Of a stretch of DNA of 64,000 nt, positions 26,144-34,600 are shown one piece after another (the first letter of the stretch is position 1; each line of letters starts with the position of its first letter). The translations under genes were made by a program, and so were the position numbers. Source of the DNA: an uncultured Caulobacteraceae bacterium (GTDB taxonomy: Bacteria; Pseudomonadota; Alphaproteobacteria; Caulobacterales; Caulobacteraceae); the NCBI GenBank assembly GCA_903872075.1, contig CAIQJF010000091.1, positions 24,370-88,369 of the forward strand, written 5' to 3'. The notes under the pieces are model-generated. The model was not told the DNA's origin. It saw only the letters and a list, made by a program, of their open reading frames with translations, and did not search any database.

Positions 26144-28462
26144 TCAGAGCGGGACATGAATTAACAGGGTCGTCCCCTGCCCCGGCGCCGATTCAACTTC
26201 GAGAGAGCCCCCGACCAGGGCGAGACGCTCGCGCACGCCCAGCAGACCCAGCCGCGCAGACGGTCCCTGCAACGCCCTGGGATCAGCCATGGCGAAGCCC
26301 TTGCCGTTGTCCTCGACGATGAGGCGGACTTCCGTCTCCGTACCCTCCAGGATGACGCCGACCCGCGAAGACCCGGCGTGCTTGATCACATTCAGGATCG
26401 CCTCCTGAAGCACACGATAAAGCACCGACTCTATAGCGGGATTGAGGCGCCTGCCGTGAAGGGTCAGATGCACATCGAAGCTCAGCCCGCTCCGTTCCGA
26501 CCATTCCTCGATCAGCTGCTGAATGGCTGTCTGAAGACCAAGGTCATCCAGCGCCGTAGGCCGGATTTCCCAGGCCAGATGGTTCACCTCGTGTCCGGCC
26601 TCGGCCGTCAGGCTCTTGAGACGGTCGACGCGCTCGCGAATCGATGAGGTGACACCCGCGTCACGCACGATGCCCTCGAGATCCAGTTGCATGGCGGTCA
26701 GGTACTGCCCGAGGCTGTCGTGCAGTTCGCGGGCGATCCGCTGGCGCTCGGCTTCCTGCTCCAGCACGGTGCGGCGCAGCACCTGCGAGAGTTCGGCTTC
26801 GAGGATCGCCCGCCGGTCGCTTTCCTCTTTCAGTTGGGCGGCCGTCTCCTCCCATTGCGCGATCCGCTGATCGAGTTGCGCCAACAGGGCGTCCTGCTGA
26901 ACCCGGGCCTGCTGCCGCTCGCGCGCCAACTGGTCGACGTGTTCAAGCACGACCTCAAGCAGGGAGACGCGGAGGGATTCGGCCATCTTGATATCTCCCA
27001 CGCTCCAAGGCTCGCTCCGCCCACGCACCAACTCGGTCCAGGCCGCGAAGCTCTTTCGCGGCGACAACCGCACCCCGTCCGGTTCAACGGATACCGCCTT
27101 GTTCGGATCCCCGCCCCAGCGCACGGTCTGGATCGTCTCGGGGCGGAACCACATCAGGTAGTCACGCGGAGATCGCGACACGGAGATCGCCAGCATGCCG
27201 CTGGCGACAGCCGTAAAAGCGCCGGCGGGAGCATGGGCTTCCGCAAGGCGATCGCTGTGATACAGCCCGCTCGTTCCCGACGCATTGAGCCAGGCGACCA
27301 GCCCTCGCACGTCCGCCTCGGCAGGCGCATCCCCGATCGCGGCGAACTTTCCGTCGATCCACAGGGCGAACCCCGACGCCGGCAGATATTCGATGAGCTT
27401 GCGCGCGGACCGGCCGAGCCGATCCAGCACGTCGGCCTCGCCGGTCAGATCCCGGACCAGCGTTTCATGAAGGGCCTGGCCGCGGCGGCGTTCGGCGAAA
27501 TCGTCAGCCGCGACACGGGACTCCAGCTGATACGAGGCCATCTGCCCGAACAGATCCAACGCCATGCGAACGCGCGCCGGTAGATATCGCGGCGACCGGT
27601 GATGGCAGGCGATCAACCCCCAGAGCCGTCCGTCGATGACAATGGAGATCGACATCGAAGCCGCCACGCCCATGTTGGCAAGGTATTCCAGATGCAGCGG
27701 CGAGACGCTGCGCAGACCGCTCTGACTGAGGTCGAGGGGCTTGCCGGCCGGCCAATCGGCGATCGCGACCAGGGGCGCCGGCGTATAGCGGGCGTCCGGA
27801 ATCAGCCTCAACGTGCTCCGCAGATAGAGATCTCGCGCCTGAGCGGGAATGTCCGAAGCCGGATACCGCAGGCCCAGATAAGACTCCACGTCATCCGCGC
27901 GGGCTTCCGCCTCCACGGAGCCCACGCCGTCGCTCAGGAACCGATACAGCATCACGCGATCAAACCCGGACACAGCCCTGACCCGCTCGACCATGGCGGC
28001 CAGAAAGTCCGCGACCGACTGCGTCTGCCGGACATCCGCCACCATCTCCTGGACGAGGCCAAAGGTGTCGGCGTTTTGGCCGCCGTCGGCGACGGCGGGC
28101 TCCAGTTCCAGGATCAACAGGCCATCGGCGTAATGCGCCACCGTCTCGCAAACCAGAGGCCCAGTCGCGCCGTCGAGCTCCATCGTCAGCAGGCGTCGGC
28201 CGGGCGTGGGCGCGCCCTCGGCCCCATTGAGGACCGCCGTAAGGCGTGGTCCGATCCAGTCCCTGAAACGAGCGCCGAGAAGCGTCTCCGGCGGCTCGCC
28301 GAGTAGAGCCTGGGTCGGGCCGGCCGCCTGAACGATCCGCAGATCGCCAGATTCGAGCGCCAGCAGACATCCGTGCGGTTGGATAGACCCTGGAATATGG
28401 ATCTGCTCGCGCTCGCAATTGGTCAGATCGGCCGTACCGAAAGCAACAGGCCGAGCGGTCAT
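26144..28462 (-). CDS. bphP: Bacteriophytochrome histidine kinase (NarX-type kinase end)
   Basis: Red/far-red photoreceptor kinase of 772 residues. Order: N-terminal biliverdin-binding Cys16 in TNCEREQIHIPGSIQPHG; PAS-2; GAF with PASDIP (201-206) and His257 in PLHLEYLANMG; PHY domain with the tongue motif PRKSF (468-472); a coiled linker (about 510-570); HisKA_3 dimerisation region with phospho-acceptor His581 in RELHDSLGQ; HATPase with N691, DNGKG (718-722) and a GLLGVRERL lid. Most bacteriophytochromes carry HisKA or HWE kinases, so the NarX-like kinase is notable. The ATG 28462 overlaps the heme oxygenase stop (ATGA) and has GGAGGTG upstream. It should autophosphorylate in a light-dependent way and pass phosphate to the downstream NarL-type regulator. 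Confidence 0.93.
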   Translation of the reverse strand: MTARPVAFGTADLTNCEREQIHIPGSIQPHGCLLALESGDLRIVQAAGPTQALLGEPPETLLGARFRDWIGPRLTAVLNGAEGAPTPGRRLLTMELDGATGPLVCETVAHYADGLLILELEPAVADGGQNADTFGLVQEMVADVRQTQSVADFLAAMVERVRAVSGFDRVMLYRFLSDGVGSVEAEARADDVESYLGLRYPASDIPAQARDLYLRSTLRLIPDARYTPAPLVAIADWPAGKPLDLSQSGLRSVSPLHLEYLANMGVAASMSISIVIDGRLWGLIACHHRSPRYLPARVRMALDLFGQMASYQLESRVAADDFAERRRGQALHETLVRDLTGEADVLDRLGRSARKLIEYLPASGFALWIDGKFAAIGDAPAEADVRGLVAWLNASGTSGLYHSDRLAEAHAPAGAFTAVASGMLAISVSRSPRDYLMWFRPETIQTVRWGGDPNKAVSVEPDGVRLSPRKSFAAWTELVRGRSEPWSVGDIKMAESLRVSLLEVVLEHVDQLARERQQARVQQDALLAQLDQRIAQWEETAAQLKEESDRRAILEAELSQVLRRTVLEQEAERQRIARELHDSLGQYLTAMQLDLEGIVRDAGVTSSIRERVDRLKSLTAEAGHEVNHLAWEIRPTALDDLGLQTAIQQLIEEWSERSGLSFDVHLTLHGRRLNPAIESVLYRVLQEAILNVIKHAGSSRVGVILEGTETEVRLIVEDNGKGFAMADPRALQGPSARLGLLGVRERLALVGGSLEVESAPGQGTTLLIHVPL

Positions 28463-29094
28463 GCCAGCACCTCCGGGCGACCAGCGGGGTCGAAGCTCCA
28501 CTCACCGAGCCAGGCCTCGAAGCAGGCGAAGGTGTCCAGCGCCGCGGCTTCGATCCTCGCGGCGGCGTCCGGCGTCGCGCCGGTCGCTTCGAGGACAGCT
28601 AAATAGGCCCGCCAGGTCTCTCCGACCCGCGCCCCATAGCTGGCGAAAAACCGACCGCCGCTTTGCGATGTGACGGAAAGTCGGGCTTCGAGCTGTCGGG
28701 AAATCACCTGCCCGCCGAGCGAGGCGCCTTCCACGACATAGAGCACGCCCAGGGCGTCGACGGGGTCATCCAAAACAGGGATCCGGGCGGCGCGCGGCAG
28801 CGCGGCGATGTCGCGCGCCGAAAAACCCAGGGCGGCCAAATCCGTCAGCAGCCAGCCGGCCTTGAACCGCGACTCCATGTCCAGGCCGAGCGCGCCAAGG
28901 TCGACGCGGGCCAGCTCCGCCTCAAGCGGGGCATACATCCCCCACATTCGCGCGATCACGGCGGCATAGCCCTCGGTCGACCGGCAACGATCCTGGAGCG
29001 CCAGGCTCTCCTCAAGCCGCCGGTGGGCGGCGTCGGTGGCGTGTCGAAGCCGAAACCTCAGACTTTCGGAGCGCAGAAGGTCGGCTTGGGTCAC
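28459..29094 (-). CDS. bphO: Heme oxygenase (biliverdin-producing)
   Basis: Cleaves heme to biliverdin, the chromophore of the adjacent phytochrome. Proximal ligand His24 lies in LRHATDAAHRRLEE and the distal helix motif is GASLGG followed by QVISRQL. The C-terminus is helical. I set the start at GTG 29094 (MTQADLLRSES), giving 211 residues, the usual length for phytochrome-linked heme oxygenases; upstream alternatives at 29100, 29244 and 29310 would add unconserved sequence. Its stop overlaps the bphP start. The 236 bases upstream are shared with the divergent oxidoreductase gene and should hold the cassette promoter. Confidence 0.85.
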   Translation of the reverse strand: MTQADLLRSESLRFRLRHATDAAHRRLEESLALQDRCRSTEGYAAVIARMWGMYAPLEAELARVDLGALGLDMESRFKAGWLLTDLAALGFSARDIAALPRAARIPVLDDPVDALGVLYVVEGASLGGQVISRQLEARLSVTSQSGGRFFASYGARVGETWRAYLAVLEATGATPDAAARIEAAALDTFACFEAWLGEWSFDPAGRPEVLA

Positions 29095-29330
29095 GGACAC
29101 TCTCTCTGCACCAGGTGGTCTGCCGGGAGACCACCGCTGAATTTCTGAAAAGTCTCTGCCGACGATCAGGGCGTGACAATCAAAATCGACTCCGGCGGCG
29201 GTTGCGCGGTGCGAGCCCGGCGCACATAGGTCGTTCACGGTCATGCCCCTTGAATGGGCGGCAGGCCGTCCCAGATCAGCAGGCGCCGCCAGCAGGCGCG
29301 CGCATTTCAAAATAAGGGCGGAACACCTCC

Positions 29331-30473
29331 ATGGCTTCAGATACTCCCGACACCGGCTTGCAGCTGCGCTCCCTCGTCACGGCGGGCGGCGAGCTTGAAC
29401 TCTCCCTGGTGAGTGTTCCCGTCGGCGACCCCGGCCCCGACGAGGTGGTCGTCCGCGTCGAAGCCACACCGATCAATCCGTCCGACCTCGGCCTGCTGCT
29501 CGGTGCGGCGGATGTCTCCACCGCCGTGGTCAGCCAGGGCGCAAACGGCCCGGTGGTCACCGCCAGGATTGTGCCGGCCTTCATGAAGGCCATGGCCGGC
29601 CGGGTCGATCAGTCCCTGCCCGTGGGCAACGAAGGCGGCGGCGTGGTGGTCAAGGCGGGCTCCTCCCCGGCCGCCCAGGCCCTGCTCGGCAAGACCGTCG
29701 GCGTTCTGGGCGGCGCCATGTACGCCCAGTACCGCACCCTTCGGGCCGCCGACTGCCTCGCCCTCGGCGACGACGTCACGCCGGCCGAAGGGGCCTCCTG
29801 CTTCGTCAATCCCCTCACCTCCCTGGGGATGATCGGCACCATGCGGCTGGAAGGCCACAAGGCGCTGGTCCACACGGCGGCGGCCTCCAATCTCGGCCAG
29901 ATGCTGGTCAAGGCGTGCCTGAAGGACGGCGTACCCCTCGTGAACATCGTCCGCAGCGCCGAGCAGGAAGCCCTGTTGCGCGGCATCGGCGCGGAATATG
30001 TGTGCGACTCCTCCAAACCGAGCTTCATGGACGACCTGACCGCCGCCCTGGTGGCCACCGGCGCGACTCTGGGCTTCGACGCCATCGGCGGCGGACGTCT
30101 GGCCGGCCAGATCCTCACCTGCATGGAGGCTGCGGCGAACCAGAGCGGCGCCGGCTACAGCCGCTACGGCTCGACGGTGCACAAGCAGGTCTACATCTAT
30201 GGCGGCCTCAACACCGGCCCGACCGAGTTCAACCGCGGCTTCGGCATGGCCTGGGGCGTGGGCGGCTGGCTGCTGACGCCGTTCCTGCAGAAGATCGGCC
30301 CTGTCGAGGGCCAGAAGCTGCGCGATCGCGTGGCGGCGGAGATCAAGACCACCTTCGCCAGCCGCTACACCTCGGTGATCTCCCTGGCCGAGGCTTTGGA
30401 TCCGGCGGTGATGGCCGCCTACAACAAGAAGTCCACCGGCGAGAAGTTCCTGATCGCGCCCCACAAGGCCTGA
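29331..30473 (+). CDS. MDR-family NADPH:quinone oxidoreductase-like protein
   Basis: Medium-chain dehydrogenase/reductase of 380 residues without the structural-zinc cysteines. N-terminal GroES-like part has EATPINPSDLGLLLG and VGNEGGGVVV; the nucleotide-binding domain has AAASNLGQMLVKACLKDG (in place of the usual AxGGVG) and FDAIGGGRLAGQ. These are typical of quinone oxidoreductase/trans-2-enoyl reductase relatives. Divergent from the phytochrome cassette. Its TGA is immediately followed by the stop of the convergent PHP-family gene, with no bases between them. Confidence 0.8.
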   Translation: MASDTPDTGLQLRSLVTAGGELELSLVSVPVGDPGPDEVVVRVEATPINPSDLGLLLGAADVSTAVVSQGANGPVVTARIVPAFMKAMAGRVDQSLPVGNEGGGVVVKAGSSPAAQALLGKTVGVLGGAMYAQYRTLRAADCLALGDDVTPAEGASCFVNPLTSLGMIGTMRLEGHKALVHTAAASNLGQMLVKACLKDGVPLVNIVRSAEQEALLRGIGAEYVCDSSKPSFMDDLTAALVATGATLGFDAIGGGRLAGQILTCMEAAANQSGAGYSRYGSTVHKQVYIYGGLNTGPTEFNRGFGMAWGVGGWLLTPFLQKIGPVEGQKLRDRVAAEIKTTFASRYTSVISLAEALDPAVMAAYNKKSTGEKFLIAPHKA

Positions 30474-31943
30474 TCAGGGCGCCGCGGCCGCCAGATAGAT
30501 CGGATTGCCGATCAGCCAGGCCCGGCGGCCATCGGGCGAGCGCACCTCAGCCCTCACCCAGTGACGCCGGCCGTCGCGGGCGAGCGAGACCGTGCAGGTT
30601 TCATCGTCCGCGGCGATCGGCGCCTCGGCGAGGTCCGGTAAAGTCCGGCCATCCTCGATGACCCGCCATCGCCCGCCCCGCGCGCCCACAGCATGCAGGG
30701 CAAGCCGCACGTCGCCTCTCCCCGCCGGCAGGGTGTCGCCCATGCGCGCCGCGCCTGCGGACATCTCCATCCGGCGCGTCCGCGTTCCGTCGACATCGAT
30801 GAACACGTGACCGGCGGCGATTCCGGCCAGGATCGCCTGCTGGCCGAGATTGCCGGCCCAGACGACGGTTGTCGGCCGCCCGACGGCGGCGAAGGCGTCC
30901 GGCGCCGAGTCCGGCCGGTGATTGTCGCTGCCGCCGACGGCGGTGAGATGATCCCCGGCGTTGAGCCGCGCCTCCCAGAACGGCAGTCCTGACAAAGGGC
31001 CGTCGCTGACACCGCCGTTGACCACCTCGACAGCCGCCACCTGGTCGAACGGCGTGTCGGGCGCGCTCCAGCCACATCCCATGCAGGCCTCGCCGGAGGG
31101 CAGGCCCGGGTGATTGATCACCACCAGGCCTCCAGCCCGCGTGACGCCGTCAAGCAGGGCGCGGGGGGTCGGAACCGATCGGCTCCCAAGGCGGAAATCC
31201 ACCCAGCCGTCGGCGCCGATCACGCCGAGATGTCCCCTGAACGTCGTGATCTCCTCGCCGCGGATCAGCAGCAGGCGGTCGAAATAGGGCTGCAGCTCGC
31301 GAAGGTCCTGCCCCTGCGAGACGGTGTTGTGGTCGCTGACCACGATGAAATCGAGCCACCGCGCCGCGGCGGCCTCGACGGTTTTGAAAACCGGACAAGG
31401 GACGACGGCGCCGCTCTGGGCGCCGCATGACCCGTCGCTGTGAGCCGTATGCAGATGCAGATCGCCTCGATACCAGCCGGGCTCCGGGCGCATCGGCGCT
31501 TCAGGCCTCGAAGGGGCTCCGTGACGCTCAAGGGTGACACGCGCCTCAAAGGCGGCCTTCGCGCCGGGCCGGATGTTCGGAACACCCAGAACAAGTCGCC
31601 AGCGTCCGGGGACGATCGGGCCAGCCAGGTAGGAGGGCGTGGCGTCCCACGGCGACAGGGTGAAACCCGTCTTATTGCCACCGCTCCAGCCGCGAAAGCC
31701 GTTGGGGTCGAAGATCCCCAGGTCGACCACCGTATGCTGGTCCCAGCCCGTATAGGCGAAGTCGACGGTCAGCCGGTCCACGCCGACGGGCACAGCGAAG
31801 GGAACCTCGCGATAGGTCTGATGGTCGGCGCGAGTCAGGACACCACGCAGCAGAAGCTGATCCCGGGGAGCGGCCGCCAAGGCGGCGCCCGCGACGGCCA
31901 GGGCCGCCAGGAGCCCGGACCAGCCGCGGACAAAGCGCCTCAC
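30474..31943 (-). CDS. CehA/McbA-family PHP metallohydrolase, exported
   Basis: The protein has 489 residues with a signal peptide (RRFVRGWSGLLAALAVAGAALAAAP), an N-terminal beta-rich region (30-140), then a PHP-type metallohydrolase domain: GDLHLHTAHSDGS (HxH), FIVVSDHNT, RGEEITTF, VVINHPGLPSG and SDNHRP, the usual metal ligands. It resembles carbaryl-hydrolase CehA/McbA relatives, which act on esters, carbamates or phosphoesters. It begins with GTG 31943, overlapping the upstream acyl-CoA dehydrogenase stop (GTGA), so it is the last gene of a beta-oxidation-type operon. Substrate unknown; periplasmic placement is inferred. Confidence 0.8.
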   Translation of the reverse strand: MRRFVRGWSGLLAALAVAGAALAAAPRDQLLLRGVLTRADHQTYREVPFAVPVGVDRLTVDFAYTGWDQHTVVDLGIFDPNGFRGWSGGNKTGFTLSPWDATPSYLAGPIVPGRWRLVLGVPNIRPGAKAAFEARVTLERHGAPSRPEAPMRPEPGWYRGDLHLHTAHSDGSCGAQSGAVVPCPVFKTVEAAAARWLDFIVVSDHNTVSQGQDLRELQPYFDRLLLIRGEEITTFRGHLGVIGADGWVDFRLGSRSVPTPRALLDGVTRAGGLVVINHPGLPSGEACMGCGWSAPDTPFDQVAAVEVVNGGVSDGPLSGLPFWEARLNAGDHLTAVGGSDNHRPDSAPDAFAAVGRPTTVVWAGNLGQQAILAGIAAGHVFIDVDGTRTRRMEMSAGAARMGDTLPAGRGDVRLALHAVGARGGRWRVIEDGRTLPDLAEAPIAADDETCTVSLARDGRRHWVRAEVRSPDGRRAWLIGNPIYLAAAAP

Positions 31944-33142
31944 AGGCCCAGGACGAGCCGGGCCATGATGTCGCGCTGGATCTGGTTGGAGCCGCCGTAG
32001 ATCGAGGCGGCCCGGTTGTTCAGATACCGGGGCATGGCCACAAGGCTGTAGGTCGGCCCCACCGGTTCGGCGTTGTGCCCAGGGCGGCGCGCGATGGGCT
32101 GATCCACCCCCGCGAAATGGGCGGCCGCCTCAATGGCCAGTTCGTCGATGGCCTGCATGGCCTCGGTGCCTGCGGTCTTGAGCATGGACGAGGCGGGGCC
32201 GGGATTGCGGCCGCCGGACATTTCCGCCAGCACGCGGTGCTCAGTGATCTCGATCCCCTCGATCAGAATCTCGACGCTGGCCAGCCGGCTGCGGAAACCC
32301 GGATCGTGCAGCAGGGCGCGGCCGTCGTCGCCGGCCTCCACCGAGGCCATGCCCCGGACCCGGCCGAGCGCGACCTTGAGGCCGGGCGCCGAACCACCGC
32401 CGCGCTCGAACTCAAGCAGGTATTTCGCCACCGTCCAACCCTTGTTCTCCTCGCCGAGCCGGCCCGACTTGGGCACGCGCACATCGTCGAAGAACACCTG
32501 ATTGACCTCATGCTCGCCGGCCAGGGTGATGATCGGCTTCACGGTGATCCCGGGCGTGGTCATCTCGAGCAGCAGGAAGGTGATGCCCTGCTGCGGCTTG
32601 CCCTCGAAGTTCGTGCGCACGAGGCAGAACATCCGGTTGGCGTAGTGGGCGTGGGTGGTCCAGATCTTCGAGCCGTTCAGCACATAGTGGTCGCCGTCGC
32701 TGTCGGCGCGCAGCTGCAGCGAGGCGAGGTCCGACCCTGCCCCCGGCTCGGAATAGCCCTGGCACCAGTAGTCTTCACCGGCGAGGATGCGCGGCAGGTA
32801 GAAGGCTTTCTGCTCGGGCGTGCCGTAGCCCATGATGCAGGGGCCCACCATGCGCAGGCCCATGGGCGAGAGCGACGGCGCGCCGGCGCGGGCGCATTCG
32901 GCGGCGAAGATCGCCCGCTGCATCTCGGTCCAGCCGGTCCCGCCGTACGCCACCGGCCAGCTGGGCGCGACCCAGCCCTTGGCGTGCAGTTTCGCCTGCC
33001 ACGGCCGGCTGAACTCGGGCTCGGAAAAGACGCTGGTGCTCAAGCGGCCCGCCGCCCGCAGCTCGGGGGTCAGGGCCTCGTCGAGAAAGGCGCGCACCTC
33101 ATGCTGGAAGGCGTGTTCCTCGGGAGAGAGGGAAAGGTCCAT
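31940..33142 (-). CDS. Acyl-CoA dehydrogenase
   Basis: FAD-dependent acyl-CoA dehydrogenase of 400 residues. The substrate/FAD motif QGYSEPGAGSDLASL and the central strand VLNGSKIWTTHAHYANRMFCLVR are clear, with FDDVRVPKSGRLGEENKGW. The C-terminal signature SIYGGSNQIQRDIMARLVLGL is typical of the family. Near-complete overlap with the downstream PHP gene (four bases) and 165 bases from the thiolase gene upstream. The gap holds a cloverleaf-like repeat. Likely oxidises a medium or branched acyl-CoA in the same pathway as the thiolase and HSD10-like enzyme. Confidence 0.9.
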   Translation of the reverse strand: MDLSLSPEEHAFQHEVRAFLDEALTPELRAAGRLSTSVFSEPEFSRPWQAKLHAKGWVAPSWPVAYGGTGWTEMQRAIFAAECARAGAPSLSPMGLRMVGPCIMGYGTPEQKAFYLPRILAGEDYWCQGYSEPGAGSDLASLQLRADSDGDHYVLNGSKIWTTHAHYANRMFCLVRTNFEGKPQQGITFLLLEMTTPGITVKPIITLAGEHEVNQVFFDDVRVPKSGRLGEENKGWTVAKYLLEFERGGGSAPGLKVALGRVRGMASVEAGDDGRALLHDPGFRSRLASVEILIEGIEITEHRVLAEMSGGRNPGPASSMLKTAGTEAMQAIDELAIEAAAHFAGVDQPIARRPGHNAEPVGPTYSLVAMPRYLNNRAASIYGGSNQIQRDIMARLVLGL

Positions 33143-33180
33143 GGCGGGGTCCCTAAGGTCAGCAAAACAGATCGGGGCGA

Positions 33181-33290
33181 CGCCCCCTCCACCCCTTCGG
33201 GGTCCCCCTCCCCCGCTTCGCAGGGGAGGAGAAATATGTCTCTCCTCCCCCGGGCAACGGGGGAGGTGGCGCGTAGCGCCGGAGGGGACG
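33181..33290. repeat. Cloverleaf-like intergenic repeat, copy 1
   Basis: About 110 bases, with outer arms CGCCCCCTCC / GGAGGGGACG and internal hairpins ACCCC-TTCG-GGGT, a CCTCCCC/GGGGAGG-type stem on each side, and GGCGC-GTA-GCGCC. The whole folds as a four-armed palindrome, resembling repetitive extragenic palindromes. It lies between the thiolase stop and the acyl-CoA dehydrogenase start. Three relatives lie at 51983, 62199 and 63923. Confidence 0.9.
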
Positions 33291-33307
33291 TTACCGCCCC
33301 CCTCGGA

Positions 33308-34546
33308 TCAGATCCGCTCGATGATGATCGCCGGGGCCATGCCGCCACCGGCGCACATGGTGACCAGGCCGCGCTTCAGGCCGCGGCGCTCGAGTTCGTC
33401 GAGCACCGTGCCGATGAGCATCGAGCCGGTGGCGCCAATGGGGTGGCCGAGCGCCATGGCGCCGCCGTTGACGTTCACCTTCTCGCGGTCGAGCTTCATG
33501 TCGCGGATGAACTTTTCGGCGACCACGGCGAAGGCCTCGTTCACTTCCCACAGGTCGATGTCGTCCGGGGTCAGGCCGGCCTTGGCCAGGACGCGCCGGG
33601 CGGCGGGCACGGGGGCGTTGAGCATCAGGGTTGGGCAGTCGCCCTGATTGGCGATGGCCACCACGCGGGCGCGGGGTTTCAGGCCGTGGGCCTTGGCGTA
33701 GTCGGGCGAGGCCAGCAGCAGGGCGCCGGAGCCATCGACCACACCCGAGGAATTGCCGGCGTGGTGGATGTGCTTGATCTTGAGGTCCGGATACTTCTGC
33801 AGGATCAGGCTCTTGAAGGTCAGACCCTGATCGTTGAGCGCGATGTCGGCCAGGGCCTCAAAGGAGGGCTTCAGGCCGGCGAGGCCGTCGGCGGTGGTCT
33901 GCGGCCGGGGGAATTCCTCATGGTCGAGGGCGACGGAGCCGTCCTCATTGTGCACGGCCACGAGGCTCTTGTTGAAGCGGCCCTCGGCGATGGCGATGGC
34001 GGCGCGGCGCTGGCTCTCAAGGGCCAGAGCGTCCACCGCTTCCCGGGTAATACCTTCCATGGTGGCGATGGCGTCGGCGCAGATGCCCTGGTTGGTCTGG
34101 GGATGGGTGGCGCGCAGGTGCAGGTTGCCGGTGTCGAACAGCGGCGGGCCGTCGTCGGCGCTGCGGCGGTTGGGCATCGACATCATCTCGCAGCCGCCGG
34201 CCACCACCAGGTCGGCCATGCCGGACATGATCGTCGCCGAGGCCAGGTTCACCGCGGTGATGCCCGAGCCGCAGAAGCGGTCGAGGGTGACCCCGCTGCT
34301 GCGCACATCATAGCCGGCGTCCAGGGCCGACATCCGGCCGAGGTCGCAGCTCTGCGGGCCGCGCTGCGAGCTGGTGCCCCAGATCACGTCGTCCACTTCG
34401 GCGGTGTTGATGTTGTTGCGCTCGGCCAGGGCCCGCAGGACCGTGGAGCCCAGGCGCTGGGGGTGAATCTGGGAGAGCGCTCCCTTGGGGTATTTGCCGA
34501 TGCCGCGCGGGGTGCGGACGGCGTCGATGATCCAGGCGTCGGTCAT
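33308..34546 (-). CDS. Acetyl-CoA acyltransferase (thiolase)
   Basis: Thiolase of 412 residues with catalytic Cys92 in DRFCGSGITAVN, His in the C-terminal segment NVNGGAMALGHPIGATG, and the second cysteine in VTMCAGGGMAPA. These are the three elements of thiolytic cleavage of 3-ketoacyl-CoA. The ATG at 34546 is preceded by GAAGGAAA; an upstream codon at 34564 adds six residues. Follows the HSD10-like gene by 55 bases and precedes acyl-CoA dehydrogenase, so the three enzymes form one beta-oxidation module. No matching enoyl-CoA hydratase is in this cluster. Confidence 0.92.
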   Translation of the reverse strand: MTDAWIIDAVRTPRGIGKYPKGALSQIHPQRLGSTVLRALAERNNINTAEVDDVIWGTSSQRGPQSCDLGRMSALDAGYDVRSSGVTLDRFCGSGITAVNLASATIMSGMADLVVAGGCEMMSMPNRRSADDGPPLFDTGNLHLRATHPQTNQGICADAIATMEGITREAVDALALESQRRAAIAIAEGRFNKSLVAVHNEDGSVALDHEEFPRPQTTADGLAGLKPSFEALADIALNDQGLTFKSLILQKYPDLKIKHIHHAGNSSGVVDGSGALLLASPDYAKAHGLKPRARVVAIANQGDCPTLMLNAPVPAARRVLAKAGLTPDDIDLWEVNEAFAVVAEKFIRDMKLDREKVNVNGGAMALGHPIGATGSMLIGTVLDELERRGLKRGLVTMCAGGGMAPAIIIERI

Positions 34547-34600
34547 GTGCGGGGTTTCCTTCAAAGGTGTTCTTGGAGATCTGGCTCGGAAAGACTGGGA

